Shown: piece after piece, positions 9,541 to 21,619 of the stretch | Layout of the letters: every line of letters starts with the position of its first letter | How positions within the stretch are numbered: position 1 is the first letter of the stretch | Assembly (NCBI RefSeq): GCF_036884655.1 | Contig: NC_088356.1 | Coordinates: 16,932,001-16,996,000 of the forward strand | Reading direction: 5' to 3' | DNA length: 64,000 nt | Source: Musa acuminata AAA Group | Lineage: Eukaryota; Streptophyta; Magnoliopsida; Zingiberales; Musaceae | The notes under the pieces: generated by a model | Told to the model about the DNA's origin: nothing | Database searches by the model: none | What the model saw: the letters and a program-made list of their open reading frames with translations, nothing else | Position numbers and translations under genes: made by a program

Positions 9541-10551
9541 GCTAGGCGGTACCACCGCCTAGTGTCAGTCTGACTGACACTGCTTTGGGTGCTACCACCG
9601 CCCAGGTCTGGCATTATCACCGCCTGGGGGGCAGTGCTGGGCGGTACCACTGCCTAGCATCCTACTAGGGGTGGTATAACCGCCCAAATAGGCGGTACCA
9701 TCACCTGACACAGTCTCGAAGACTATGCCACGACGGTGAGACTTCGTGGGGCACTGCTTGGGTCTCTTATTAGGCCCAACATAGTCTTTACATGGGCTTA
9801 GGTTGGCCCAAATCCAAGCCCAATTACGTGCTAACTACGAAATCCTAAGACATTTGCTAAGCTAAACAAATCCCTATGTTGATTCTTCCGGCGAACTTCC
9901 GGCGAACTTCCAACGATCTCTCGGCAATGTTCCGCCAGACTCCCGGTAAGCTCCTGGACTTCACGATGATCTTCTTGGTGAGTTCTGATGAGCTTCTCTG
10001 GCAAGCTCTGAGACTTCTCGGTTGATTCCGCCCGAACTTCCGACGAACGTTCGGACTTCCGACGAACTCTCAAACTCCCAACGAAGTCGCGTCCTTGACT
10101 CCGGGACTTCATTTTGCTTCATGCCTTGCTATCGTAGTTAATCCTACACAGGTAAAACAAACTTCGATCTAGACAATTAATACTAAGCATTTAATCATAT
10201 TGTCCAGCATGTTATTGGTCCCTCGACGCTTCGTTTGATTCTTCGGCGTATCGTCCTCTCTTGCGGCCTATTGCCCAATCGGCCATTTGACTCTGCAACT
10301 CTGATATCCTTGGCGTAATATTCACTCTTTTTGGCCCGATGCCCGAATCCACGGCCTGAAGCCTTCTGTCGACACGTCGACCGTTCCTCCGACCCGACGT
10401 CCAATCTTCTGACATGTTTTCCTTCGAGACAACATGATTTTTTCTGCTTTAATTGTCTTATCCTAATCGAAGCATCCTGCGTCACTTAAAATGCAGATTA
10501 AAACATAAACACATATCAATTTGTTTCATCATTAAAATATGAGATTCAACA
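9541..10551 (-). mobile_element. 3' LTR of element B, truncated
   Basis: The U3 start (TGTTGAATCTC at 10551) and the acquired U3 module are present, together with a GGCGGTACCACCGCC-type palindrome array at about 9540-9710. Everything downstream in sense (TATA, R, U5) is missing where it meets element J. Confidence 0.8.
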
Positions 10552-12504
10552 ATCTCCCCTTTTTTTATGATGACAACTAATTGATGATGGAGTTAACCTT
10601 AACTCCCGGAGTTTAAACAAACTCCTCCTATCAATATGCCTTAATGATAGAAACTCTTGGATTTAAAATTCCAAGCAAACATATCATGATCAAATCATGC
10701 ATGACATCAACATACTTCTCCCCCTTTGTTATCAACAAAAAGGAGAAGTCTAACTATTCATGTGTTTGGAAATATAAGTTCAACTCATTGCATGAAAAAC
10801 ATAATATCGAGTTTTATCATCATGCAATTTGAAGCTAAAAAATTTAGCAAGTGTTACATCATGCTTAGAACATTCATGCTATCAAGTTTTAGATATGCAA
10901 GTTTTACAACAAACAAGCTAGCAAATTTAAAGATGTGCAAATTGGCATATTTGCTTTTCTTTGCGATGTGCAAGATAGCATTTCTTTATAATGTTCAAGA
11001 TAGCAAGTTCTACATCATGTTAGTTAGCAAATTAGAGATGTTCAAGAAAGCAACTCTTGCTTCTTGAAATATGCAAGTTGCAAGCTAGCAAATTTTTGCT
11101 TCCTTTATAATGTTTGAGTTAGCAATTTTGCTTCCATTGCAAAGTGCAAGTTAGCATGTTTTGCATCTTGAGATAAGCAAGATAACACTTTTGGTATACA
11201 AATTTATAGTATACAAGCTATCAAATTTTACACAAAAAATTTAGCAAAGTTTTACATCTTTTAAGATGTGCAAGATTGGCTATTTTGCCTCTTTTTGAAA
11301 TGTGTAACTTGGAAAACATTGCTTCTCTTAAGATTTGCAAGAGAGCACTTCTTGCTTCATTTTTAAGATTAGCAAGCTAGCAAGTTTGTCTCTTTATGAA
11401 TTGTGTAAGCTAGCAAATTTACTTTCTAGCAAGTTTTGCTCCCCCTTTGTCATTGTCAAAAAGAAGGGAAGACCCTTTACATCAATTTTCAAATTATGAC
11501 AAAGGTAAGGTAACAAAGATGAAAAATCAAGTCATGAATATCAAAACAATTTTTCATCATGAATATTTCATCATTGCATGCATCAAAATAATATCATGAG
11601 TGTTTCATGCATTCACATCATCACATGAAGAATATCAAAAAGAACATGGTGATGAGATAAACTTCATAAATTCAAAGAATTTTATATAATAAAATTTAAG
11701 TCATAAACCTTAAGAGATGTCATGAATCATAAAAATCTCTTAATTCATTATGAATCATAAAAATTATAATTCCGAAAAATCAAGAGAAACAGTGATTCAT
11801 TTTAACAAATCTCCTCTTAAATAAATAATGTAAAGAATTCTTACGAGATCATGAAAAATCTTGATTCATATAAAAGATTTCATGAGAGATTATGATTTCG
11901 ATAAAACTCATTCAAATTCATCAAATCATTTTCATTGTCCAAAAGATTCACAAAAGCATAATATACATGGATTCATTAATCTTTTATCGAAAAATCAATA
12001 AGATAGAGATGTTTCATCTTAAGTTATTGGTTTCATACAAGTATACGTTTATCTTTTTATTGCAAATAAAAACATGCATCAACTTTTAGGTTTAAAAAGT
12101 AATTTCGTCATAAAAACCATCAAGACCAATAAATCACAAAAATCATCATGTATAACTTAAAAATCTCATGCATAAAGTCGTCAATCATGGTATCAAAATA
12201 TTTAATATTTTTATTACATCATTATGCATTACTTCAAATCAAACATGATTTCATTTAATCAAAATCGAGAAATAATAATGGAAATCAACATGATACACAT
12301 TATTACTTCTTAAAAAAAACATTCATAGGATCATCATTAGATTTAAATCTAACATTTTATTCCATTAACATAAAACATATAATTTTCATTATCATTTTTA
12401 AAATTACTAGCATGATCATAATTTTTATATTTTTATTTTTAAATATACAATTTTTAAGAAAAATTAATTCTAAACTAAATTAAAAAAATACATCATGAAA
12501 AGCA
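10552..12504 (-). other. non-coding internal region of element B
   Basis: It begins with the PPT (complement of 10552-10567, AAAAAAAGGGGAGAT). It then holds the CTTCTCCCCCTTTGTTATCAACAAAAAGGAGAAG inverted repeat region near 10711-10746, a degenerate GCAAGCTAGCAAG-rich repeat block (about 10830-11440), a second CCCCCTTTGTCATTGTC site near 11441, then very AT-rich CATCATGAAT-type sequence. I see no supported coding frame. Confidence 0.7.
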
Positions 12505-13450
12505 TCATGTAATTTCGAAGTAAATTAATGGGGTTTCGATTATCTCATCATCGAAAGTCGTTAAGGCATAGTTTGCCACCTCACCTTTTTTGATTTTCTC
12601 CTTGTCTTCGGAGGAGCTCGATTCATCACAATTTTTGTTCTTCTTCTTGCATTCAAAGCAAGTCGTTATGTTCTTTTTGTTCTTTAATTTTTGTTTTATG
12701 AACTTTTTAAATTTCTTAGTGAGTTCAAGTTCACTATCACTTGAGCTTATGCTCGAGTGGTCTTCAAATGTTCTAAGTTTGAAATCCTTCTTGTTCTTTG
12801 GAAGGTGGTTCTCGAGTTCGTCATGTGCATTGCATGTCATTTCTTTCATAGGTCATCAAAAACCCTACTAGTTCTTCGATCAAAAAAGTATTTAAATTTT
12901 TTGATTCTTGAATAGCGATTACTTTTGAATCCCAAGTTTTAGAAAGTAAGCGCAAAATCTTGTTAATGAGTTCAAAATTCGAAAAGCTTTTACCAAGTAC
13001 TTTTAGACTATTGATGACATCCGTAAAACGGGTGTACATGTCTCCAATATTTTCTCTTGGTTCCATACAAAACATCTCAAAATCGTGCATCAAAAAATTT
13101 ACTTTAGAATCTTTTGCACTACTTGTGCCTTCATGTGTGACTTCTAATGTGTGCCAAATCTCAAAAGTTGTTTCGCAAGTAGAAACCCGATTAAACTCGT
13201 TTTTGTCTAAGGCGCAAAATAAGGCATTCATAGCCTTTGCATTTAGAGAAAAAGTCTTCTTCTCCAAATCATTCCAATGATTCATTGAAAGAGAAGACAT
13301 TTGAAAACCGGATTCGACTATATGCCATAAATCGAGATTCAATGAAAACAAGAAAACTCTCATTCGAGTTTTCCAATAAGTATAGTCCGTCCTATTAAAA
13401 AAGGGAGGACGAATGAGAGAGTGACCCTCTTGTAAGCTGAAAAGAGTCAT
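12505..13450 (-). pseudogene. Gag of element B, frameshifted
   Basis: The first 209 residues (13450 to 12821) follow the Copia gag domain: SLIRPPFFNRTDYTYWKTRM, LNAKAMNALFCALDKNEFNRV, DMYTRFTDVINSLKVLG. A short TTTC-like duplication near 12840 shifts the frame. The rest continues in another frame (12849 to 12505) as MTCNAHDELENHLPKN, a Lys-rich stretch, and the defective knuckle CFECKKKNKNCDESSSSE. It ends in the family tail ALTTFDDEIIETPLIYFEIT. Apart from the shift the gene is nearly intact. There is no room for pol between the gag end and the non-coding region. Confidence 0.9.
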
Positions 13451-13500
13451 TTCTCTTGGGTGTTAAATCAAATGAGAAATCACGAGGCTCTAATACTAAT

Positions 13501-14359
13501 TGTTAGGATCAAGGGTCGGCACTAAGAGGGGGGGTGAATTAGTGCAGCGGAAATATTACGTCTCAATTAAAACTTCGTTCTATAAAAACCATTTCCGACA
13601 AAAACCTTTTCGTAAAGATCTTAACTTGAAACCCGTTTGTAAATATATTGAAAGTAGTAAGCGATTAAAGAGGTTTGCAGTAAAGATAAATTGCATAACT
13701 ATAAATGCAAACCAGATTTTAGAGTGGTTTGGTCGTCGTGACCTACATCCACTTTGTCGATTCCTCTTCCATCGAGGCCACCGGCTTCCACTATTGATCT
13801 TCTTTCAATGGACAAAGATCAACTACCCTTTTACAACCCTTTTCTCCTTTTCACGAGTTTAGGAGACAACCCTTACAAGCACTCACTCTCCTCTTACAGA
13901 ATTCTAACACTTAGACTAGAGGAGGATTCTCATAAAGGATTTCTATAGCGTTTTTCTACTTTTGAATTCTCTGTGTTCTTTAACCAGGGATGAGAGGGGT
14001 ATTTATAGGCTTCAAGTTGATTCAAACTTGGAGCCTAAAACTTTCCCATCCCAGGTTCCCCGGGCACAGGCGGTACAATCGCCTGCGTTGGGCGATACCG
14101 TCGCCTAGTGTAAGTCTGACTAACACTGTCCTAGGCAGTTCCACCGCCCAGGTCTGGCGGTACCACCACTTGGAGGGCAGTGCTGGGCGGTACCACTACC
14201 CAGACTGGCGATACCACCACCTGGCACCCTGCCAGGGGCGGTACAATCGCCCAGACAGGCGGTACCACCGCTTGACACAGTCTTGAAGATATGCCATGAT
14301 GGTGAGACTTCTTTGGGTACTGTTTGGGCTCTTATTGGGCCCAACACAGTCCTTACATA
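13501..14359 (-). mobile_element. 5' LTR of element B, part 1
   Basis: It starts at TGTTAGGATC (13501; sense end GATCCTAACA) and contains R/U5, the TATA region (GTATTTATAGG near 14000) and a palindrome array of GGCGGTACC type (14060-14275). It is interrupted at 14359 by element C and continues at 20837. Confidence 0.88.
14355..14359. other. target-site duplication of element C, left
   Basis: ACATA here and ACATG at 20832-20836 flank element C. The uninterrupted sequence in a related LTR (near 51346) reads TTACATGGGCC, so the left copy carries one substitution. Confidence 0.75.
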
Positions 14360-16217
14360 TGTTAGGATCGGAGCAGCACTAAGAGGGGGGGGAGGGTGAA
14401 TTAGTATAGTGGATTAAAACTCATAAGTTTGAAATCGATTTTGTAAATGTGTAGAGATTTCGATTCGACGAAGGATGACTTAGCTAAAATAGTTCAAGTA
14501 AAAGTAGTCAAGAGTAGGGAGATGAAAACCGAATGATTTGTAGCTAAGTAGAGAAATAGTTCAGAACATTAAACACTCACACATTCAAGGAACACCACGA
14601 TGTATAGTGGTTCAATCAAGTCACCTACATCCACTTTCGAAGCCTTCTTCGATGAGGCTCCCAACTTTCACTAGCAAATCACTTTGAAGGGGAAGGACTA
14701 AATACCCCTCTTACAACCTTCTTACAAGTGGTTCACACTCTTACAGATTTTTCAAAGAGAAAGAGGAAGGTGAACACTTAAGCTATTGAAAACAAGAGTT
14801 TGCTAGAGCTTTTTCTCACTTTCTAACTTGTCAAAAAGGTGTTGTCTCTACTGAGAATTGAGGGATATTTATAGGCCCTAAGAGGATTCAAATTTGGGCT
14901 CCAAATTTGAATTACTTTTGGGTTTTTCGGTGTTGGCGGTGCCACCGCCTATTAGTGGCGGTGCCACCGCTTGTCAATGTTTGACACTAACAGTGTACTA
15001 GTGGTGCCATCGCCAGACCTCTTGGGTTCTGGGCGGTGCCACCGCCCAGTCCGGTAGTGTACTGGTGGTGCCATCGCCCAATCTGGCAGTGCCACCGCCT
15101 GAACTTTTCAGATCACTGGTTGGGCTCTAAACTTGGCTCAAACCAGTCCTAACTCGAGCCCAATTGGCCCTTAACTAGGTTATAGGATTAACTCTTAATC
15201 CTAACCCTAATTATATATAAACTACAAAATTAAGACATAGTCCTAAGCAGGTTTTTAACTGGCAATGTCGAGTTTCCTTCCGACGAGCTTTCCGACGATC
15301 TTCCAGTGGACTTCCGATACACCCACGAATTTCTTCCGGCGGACTCCCAGTAGGCTCCCGGTCTTGTGGCGAGTTCAACAAGTCTTTGGAAAATATCTAA
15401 ACCTTCTCGGTGATCTCCGCGAACCTCCGATGATCTTTCCGGCGGACTTCCGAAAACTTCGACAAGTCCCCGATTCTTTCTCGGTTGGTTTTGGCATCAC
15501 TTCCAACGATTCTTCAGACTTTCGGCAGAATCTCGAACACCTATCGAACTTGACTCCGGTAAACTTGCTTTATGTCTTCAAGCTATCGTAGTTAATCCTA
15601 CATATCTAAACCTTCTCGGTGATCTCCGCGAACCTCCGACGATCTTTCCGGCGGACTTCCGAAAACTTCGACAAGTCCCCGATTCTTTCTCGGTTGGTTT
15701 CGGCAGCACTTCCAAAGATTCTTCAGACTTTCGGTGGACTCTCGAACACCCATCGAACTTGACTCCGGTAAACTTGCTTTATGTCTTCAAGCTATCGTAG
15801 TTAATCCTACATATATAAAATAAAACTTCGATCTAGACAATTAATCCTAAGCAATTAATCAAGTTGTCTGGCATGTCATTGGTCCCTCGACACTTCGTCC
15901 AATTCTTCGGTGCATCGTCCTCTCTTGCGGCTTATTTCCTAATCAGCCAATTGACTCCGCAACTCCGATATCCTTGGCACAACCTCCTCTCTTCTTGGCC
16001 CGATGCCCGAATCCATGGCCCGAAGCCTTTTGTCGATACGTCGTCGACTGATCCACCAGCCCGACGTCCAATCTTCTGACATGTTCCTCCGGCACAACAT
16101 GATTTTCCTACAATAATTGTCTCATCCTGATCGAAGTATCCTGCGTCACTCAAAAACACAGATTAAAATATAAACACATATTGATTGGTTTCATCATCAA
16201 AATCCGAGATTCAACAA
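14360..16217 (-). mobile_element. 3' LTR of element C
   Basis: Length is about 1.86 kb from TGTTAGGATC to ATTCAACA. It contains a palindrome array (14933-15107), a TATA box region (ATATTTATAGG near 14870), a 209-bp direct duplication at 15395-15812 and the U3 module at about 15845-16165. Confidence 0.9.
15395..15812. repeat. 209-bp tandem duplication inside LTR C
   Basis: Two head-to-tail copies (15395-15603 and 15604-15812) begin ATCTAAACCTTCTCGG and end in TTAATCCTACAT. They differ at only a handful of positions. No other LTR in the window has the second copy. Confidence 0.92.
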
Positions 16218-19211
16218 TCTCCCCCTTTTTTATGATGACAACCAATCGACTACGAAGTTAACCTTAACTCCCGGAGTTTAAACAAACTCCCCCTATCAAT
16301 ATGCCATAATGATACAAACTCTTGGATTTAAAAAACCAAGCAACATGTCATGATCAAATCATGCATGTAATCAACATGCTTTTTTCCCCCTTTGTCATCA
16401 ACAAAAAAGAGAAGTTCCAACTTTCATGTGTTTAAGTATACATTTAACATATTGCATGAAAAACATAATATCAAGTTTTCTCATCATGCAATTTGTAAGC
16501 TTGAAAATTTAGCAAGTGTTATATCATGCTTAGAACATTCAAGCTATCAAGTTGTAGATATGAAAGTTTTACAACATACAAGCTAGCAAATTTAAAGATG
16601 TGCAAGTTAGGATATTTGCTTTTCTTTGCGATGTGCAAGATAGCATTTCTTTGTAATGTTCAAGATAGCAAGTTCTACATCATGCTAGCTAGCAAATTAG
16701 AGATGTTCAAGAAAGCAACTCTTGCTTCTTGAAATATGCAAGTTGCAAGTTAGCAAATTTTTGCTTTCTTTGCAATGTTTGAGCTAGCAATTTTGCTTCA
16801 ATTGCAAAGTGCAAGTTAGCATGTTTTGTATCTTGAGATAGGCAAGATTACACTTTTGGTATGCAAATTTATAGTATACAACTTATCAACTTTTACACAT
16901 AAAAAGTTAGCAAAAACATGTGCAAGATGGACTATTTTGCCTCTTTTCGAAATGTGTAACTTGGCACATATTGCTTATTTTGAGATTTGCAAGATAGCAC
17001 TTTTGCTTCTTCTTGAAATATGCAAGCTAGCAAAATTTGCTCCCCTATGTCATTGTCAAATAGAAGGGAATAACAATACAATCATGTAATTCATTTCCCT
17101 TTACTATAATCTTCAAATCATGATAAGGGTAAATAGCAAAGATGAAAAATGAATGTCAAAAGACATATCTCATTTTTTATCAATTTCTTCTTTTGTAAAT
17201 AGAAAGTATGATAGGAAACAATCTTGATTCAAAGAGAAAACTCAAGTTATAAATTATCAAGATGTCAAGTAGCATATCATGGTTTACAAGAATAAGTTTC
17301 TTGTTAGTTAATAGCAAAAAGAATTGTAGGAGAACAAAATCTCAATTCATACATATAAAATCTTATGATTCACATAGAAGATCTCCTCTTTTATAAAACG
17401 AGAGAATCATGATGAAGAATCTTGATTTACATAAAGTTTCAAAACATAATTATCAAGATCATGAATACTAAAAGACCATGAAATATTTCGACAAATCTCC
17501 TTTTAAATAGAAAACAATCTTGATTCATTTAATAGAAAATTTAAATTATAATTGTGAGAAATCAAGATCATGATTTCAATAAAACCCATTAAATTCAAAT
17601 CATTTTCATAATCCATGAGATTCATAAAAATAATACAAATGGATTCATCAAAATCAATAAGATAGAGAAAAATAATTTTCAAGAAAAATGTTCTTCTCTT
17701 TTAGTTGTTTCAATTCATGTGATTTATTTCATTCAAGCATGCCCTTTTCATTTATGTCAAATAAAAACATGTATCATGTTGAAAACCGAAAGTGCGAGAC
17801 TTATTACGACAAGGATCAATAAGGCACTTTCATTATGGTAAAAATCGATCATCCATAAATCATAAGATTCACCATGCATAATTTCGAAAATCTCATGCAT
17901 AGAACAAAATCATCAATCATGATATCAAAACATTTATCACTTAAAGCATTCATGATACACATCCAATACGTCACATACATTATCATAATAAAAAACATAA
18001 GTATTGCATGCATCATTCCAAATCATAAATATTTCAAATCATGATAGTATTAATTTGTTAAATTGTATCCTACCATGCATGATCATAACTTTTCATTTGT
18101 ATACATCAAAATAATATTAAGAGTATTTCATGCATAATTTTATATCACCACATAAGGAATATCAAGAAGAAAATAATTGGGTGATGAGATAAACATTTCA
18201 TGAATACAAGGAATTACATAAAAATCATATCATGAAATATTAGAACATGTGAATACCAAAAGGCATGATTTCTTTTTGAAAAACCTACTCATAAATAATC
18301 AAAAGAAAATCTTAGGAGATCGATTAACGAAAAAATCTTGATTCATAATAAATCTTAATTTGTAAATATCATGGAATCAAGATCATGATTTTGGATAAAA
18401 CTCATTCAAATTCAAATCATCCAAATCATCAAAATCTCAACATTTCTTTCAAGAGATTCAAAATGGCATAAATAATTTTATTGGTCTCTTAGGTAGAAAT
18501 CAATAAGATAGAGAAAAAGAAAACTTTTAATAAAAAATCCTTTCCTCCTTTTGTTTCAACTTATTGATTGATTCCACACATGCATGTCCTTTTCTTTCAA
18601 ATCCATTCATCATTGTTTAAAACGAAAAGATCAACAATCATCAAGAGAAAAAAAAGTGCAACACATAATTCAAAAAAATAATTTCAACTCATTACTTCAA
18701 GTCAAACATGATTTCATTTAATCAAAATTGAATAACTTCAAGACCAATAAATCATCATGTATAATAATCATCAAGTATGATACAAACTTTTCAAAACATT
18801 TATCATGATAAGGCATATAAGCCAAAGAAACAATTAAACATAAAGCATATTCATCAATGATGATTTCATTGGGCATAAGATATTTTCAACCAAAATCATT
18901 TTGTTATTTGTTGTAGTCATGCATCATCATTAAGCATGATATTAAACTTCTTAATATTTTCATTAAGACATCAAGCATGGTTTCAATCAAAATCGGAAAT
19001 CATCAAGATACGCATTTTTTCTTCTTAAGAAAAATATACATATGAACATTAGATTTAAATCTAACATTTTATTCCACTAACATAAAACATGTAATTTTCA
19101 TTATTATTTTCAAAATTATTATCATGATCATATTTTTGTATTTTTAATTTTTTTAAACATGTAATTTTTAAGAAAAATAATTATTCTAAAAAAAATACAT
19201 CATGGAAAATA
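16218..19211 (-). other. non-coding internal region of element C
   Basis: It starts with the PPT (complement of ATCTCCCCCTTTTTT), then a weakened CCCCCTTTGTCATCAAC inverted-repeat site near 16385, the GCAAGCTAGCAAG-rich block (about 16490-17040), and roughly 2 kb of AT-rich CATCATGAAT/ATCAAGATCATGATT-type sequence. No coding frame is supported. Confidence 0.7.
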
Positions 19212-20120
19212 TCAAGTAATTTCAAAATAAATTAAGGGGGTTTTGATTACCTCATTATTGAAAGCGGTTAAAGCATAGTTTGCCACTTCATCTTTTTTTA
19301 TTTTCTCCTCGTCTTCGGAGAAGCTCGATTCATCCTAATTTTTGTTCTTCTTCTTGCATTCAAAGCAAATAGTTCCGTTCTTTTTGCTTTTTAATTTTTG
19401 TTTCATTTGTAGTTTAAGTTTACCATCACTTGAGCTTATGCTCGAGTGGTTTTCAAATGTTCTATGTCCCAAATCCTTCCTATTCTTTGGAAGGTTGTTC
19501 TCGAGTTTCCTTTTTGCCACATTGTTTATTTTGTAGGTCATTAGAGACTCAATAAGTTCTTCGAGAGGAAATGTTTTAAGGTCCTTGGCCTCTTGAATGG
19601 TCGTAACTTTTGGATCCCAACTCTTTGGAAGGGATCTTAAAATTTTAGTTACTAGTTCAAAGTTAGAAAAACCTTTACCAAGAGCTTTGAGTCCATTGAT
19701 GACATCCGTGAAACGGGTGTATATATCTCCGATGGACTCACTTGGTTTCATCCGGAAAAGTTCATAAAAATGCATAAGAATGTTGATTTTGGACTCTTTC
19801 ACTCGGCTAGTGCCTTCATGAGTGACCTCAAGAGTTCTCCAAATATCAAAAGCCGAATCACAAATTGAAACGCGATTAAATTCATTTTTGTCAAGTACAC
19901 AAAACAAGGCATTCAGAGCCTTTGCATTTAAAGCAAAAACCTTCTTCTCTGATTCATCCTATTCACTTATCGGAAGAGAAGATTTTTTAAATCTATTTTT
20001 TATAATATTCCAAAGCTCAAAATCCATGGAAATAAGGAAGATCCTCGTACGAGTCTTCCAATACGTGTAATCCGACTCATTAAACATAGGCGGACGTGTA
20101 ATAGAGTGACCCTCTTGCAT
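19212..20120 (-). pseudogene. Gag of element C, degraded
   Basis: The start ATG (20120-20118) matches element A's. A nonsense codon interrupts near 19960. From 19907 the gag domain reads LDKNEFNRVSICDSAFDIW, DIYTRFTDVINGLKALG and LPKSWDPKVTTIQEA. In its N-terminal and middle part it is closer to element A than to D or B. The C-terminal half has the shared short form: CFECKKKNKN, a stop at 19335, an acidic stretch, and the tail near LIYFEIT ending at TGA 19212. The knuckle lacks its His and last Cys. Confidence 0.88.
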
Positions 20121-20187
20121 GCCGGAGTAAGCCATCTCTCTTGGGTATTAAACCAAATATAAGAGTGAGCCTTACTCTAATACCAAT

Positions 20188-20831
20188 TGTTAGGATCGGA
20201 GCAGCACTAAGAGGGGTGGGGGGGTGAATTAGTGTAGCGGATTAAAACTCATAAGTTTGAAATTGATTTCGTAAATGTGTAGAGATTTCGATTCGACAAA
20301 GGATGACTTAGCTAAAATAGCTCGAGTAAAGGTAGTCAAGAGTAGGGAGATGAAAACCGAACGATTTGCAGCTAAGTAGAGAAATGGTTTAGAACATTAA
20401 ACACTCACACATTCAAGGAACACCACGATGTATAGTGGTTCGGTCAAGTGACCTACATCCACTTTCGAAGCAATTAATCAAGTTGTCTAGCATGTCATTG
20501 GTCCCTCGACGCTTCGTCCGATTTTTCGGCGCATCGTCCTCTCTTGGGGCCTATTGCCCAATCGGCCAGTTGACTCCGCAACTCCGATATCCTGGCACAA
20601 TCTCCGCTCTTCTTGGCTCGATGCCCGAATCCATGGCCTGAAGCCTTCTGTCGATACGTCGACTGATCCACCAACCTGACGTCCAATCTTCTGACATGTT
20701 CCTCTAGCACAACATGATTTTCCTGCTATAATTGTCTCATCCTGATCAAAGCATCCTGCATCACTCAAAAATACAGATTAAAATATAAACACATATTGAT
20801 TAGTTTCATCATCAAAATCCGAGATTCAACA
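20188..20831 (-). mobile_element. 5' LTR of element C with internal deletion
   Basis: Only 644 bases remain of an LTR whose partner is 1858. The sequence jumps from the CACTTTCGAAG block straight to CAATTAATCAAG, losing the TATA box, palindrome array and much of U3. Both parental ends contain AAGC, pointing to a microhomology-mediated deletion. Confidence 0.87.
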
Positions 20832-21619
20832 ACATGGGCCTAGCTAGCCTCTAATTGGGTTGGCTCAAATCCAAGCCCAATTACGTGCTAACTACGAAAT
20901 CCTAAGACATTTGCTAAGCTAAACAAGTCCCTATGTCTATTCTTCCGGTGAGCTTCTAGCAATCTTCCGGCAAACTTCCGACGATCTCTTAACAATGTTC
21001 CGACGGACTCCTGGCAAGCTCCTGGACTTCACAACGATCTTCTTGGCGAGTTCCGACGAGCTTCTCTGGCAAGCTCCGAGACTTCTCGGTTGGTTCCACT
21101 AGAACTTACGATGAACGTCCAGACTTCTAACAAACTCTCAAACTCCTAACGAAGTCAAGTCCTTGACTCCGGGACTTTATTTTGCTTCATGCCTTGCTAT
21201 CGTAGTTAATCCTGCATATGTAAAACACACTTCGATCTAGACAATTAATACTAAGCATTTAATCATGTTGTTTGGCATGTCATTGGTCCCTCGACGCTTC
21301 GTCTGATTCTTCGGCGCATTGTCCTCTCTTGCGGCTTATTGCCCAATCGGCTAGTTGACTCTACAACTCTGATATCCTTGGCACAATATCCGCTCTTCAT
21401 GGCCCGATGCCCGAATCCATGACCCGAAGCCTTCTGTCGATACGTCGACCGTTCCTCCGGCCCGACATCCAATCTTTTGACATGTTTTCCTCCGACACAA
21501 CATGATTTTTTCTACTTTAATTGTCTTATCCTGATTGAAGCATCCTGCGTCACTCAAAACGTAGATTAAAACATAAACACATATCAATTGGTTTCATCAT
21601 CAAAATACGAGATTCAACA
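20832..21619 (-). mobile_element. 5' LTR of element B, part 2
   Basis: It continues the interrupted LTR from ACATGGGCCTAGC to ATTCAACA at 21619 and includes the U3 module (about 21240-21570). The 5 bases at 20832-20836 are the right copy of element C's target duplication. Unrelated host sequence starts at 21620. Confidence 0.85.

Larger units (their letters stand above)
14360..20831 (-). mobile_element. Element C: gag-only Sirevirus nested in LTR B
   Basis: Minus-strand order: 5' LTR with a large internal deletion (20831-20188), decayed primer site, gag pseudogene, about 3 kb of non-coding sequence, PPT, and 3' LTR (16217-14360) with a 209-bp tandem duplication. A near-perfect 5-bp target duplication shows it inserted into element B's 5' LTR and is therefore younger than B. 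Confidence 0.9.
9541..21619 (-). mobile_element. Element B: gag-only Sirevirus, split by element C
   Basis: Minus-strand order: 5' LTR (21619-20837 joined to 14354-13501), decayed primer site, gag pseudogene (13450-12505), about 1.95 kb of non-coding sequence, PPT, and a truncated 3' LTR (10551-9541). No protease, integrase, RT or RNase H is present. Element C sits in the 5' LTR with a near-perfect 5-bp duplication. Confidence 0.85.

Noticed and set aside
10195..10485. U3-module ORF annotated as a gene in each LTR
   Set aside because: The frame is recurrent but accumulates many amino-acid changes and competing frames are open too. Kept only as an observation on the module.
11453..12500. Regularly recurring ATCATGA/TCATGAAT phrases as a possible CRISPR-like or satellite array
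   Set aside because: No constant repeat length or spacer structure. The same AT-rich text lies in the internal region of every related element.
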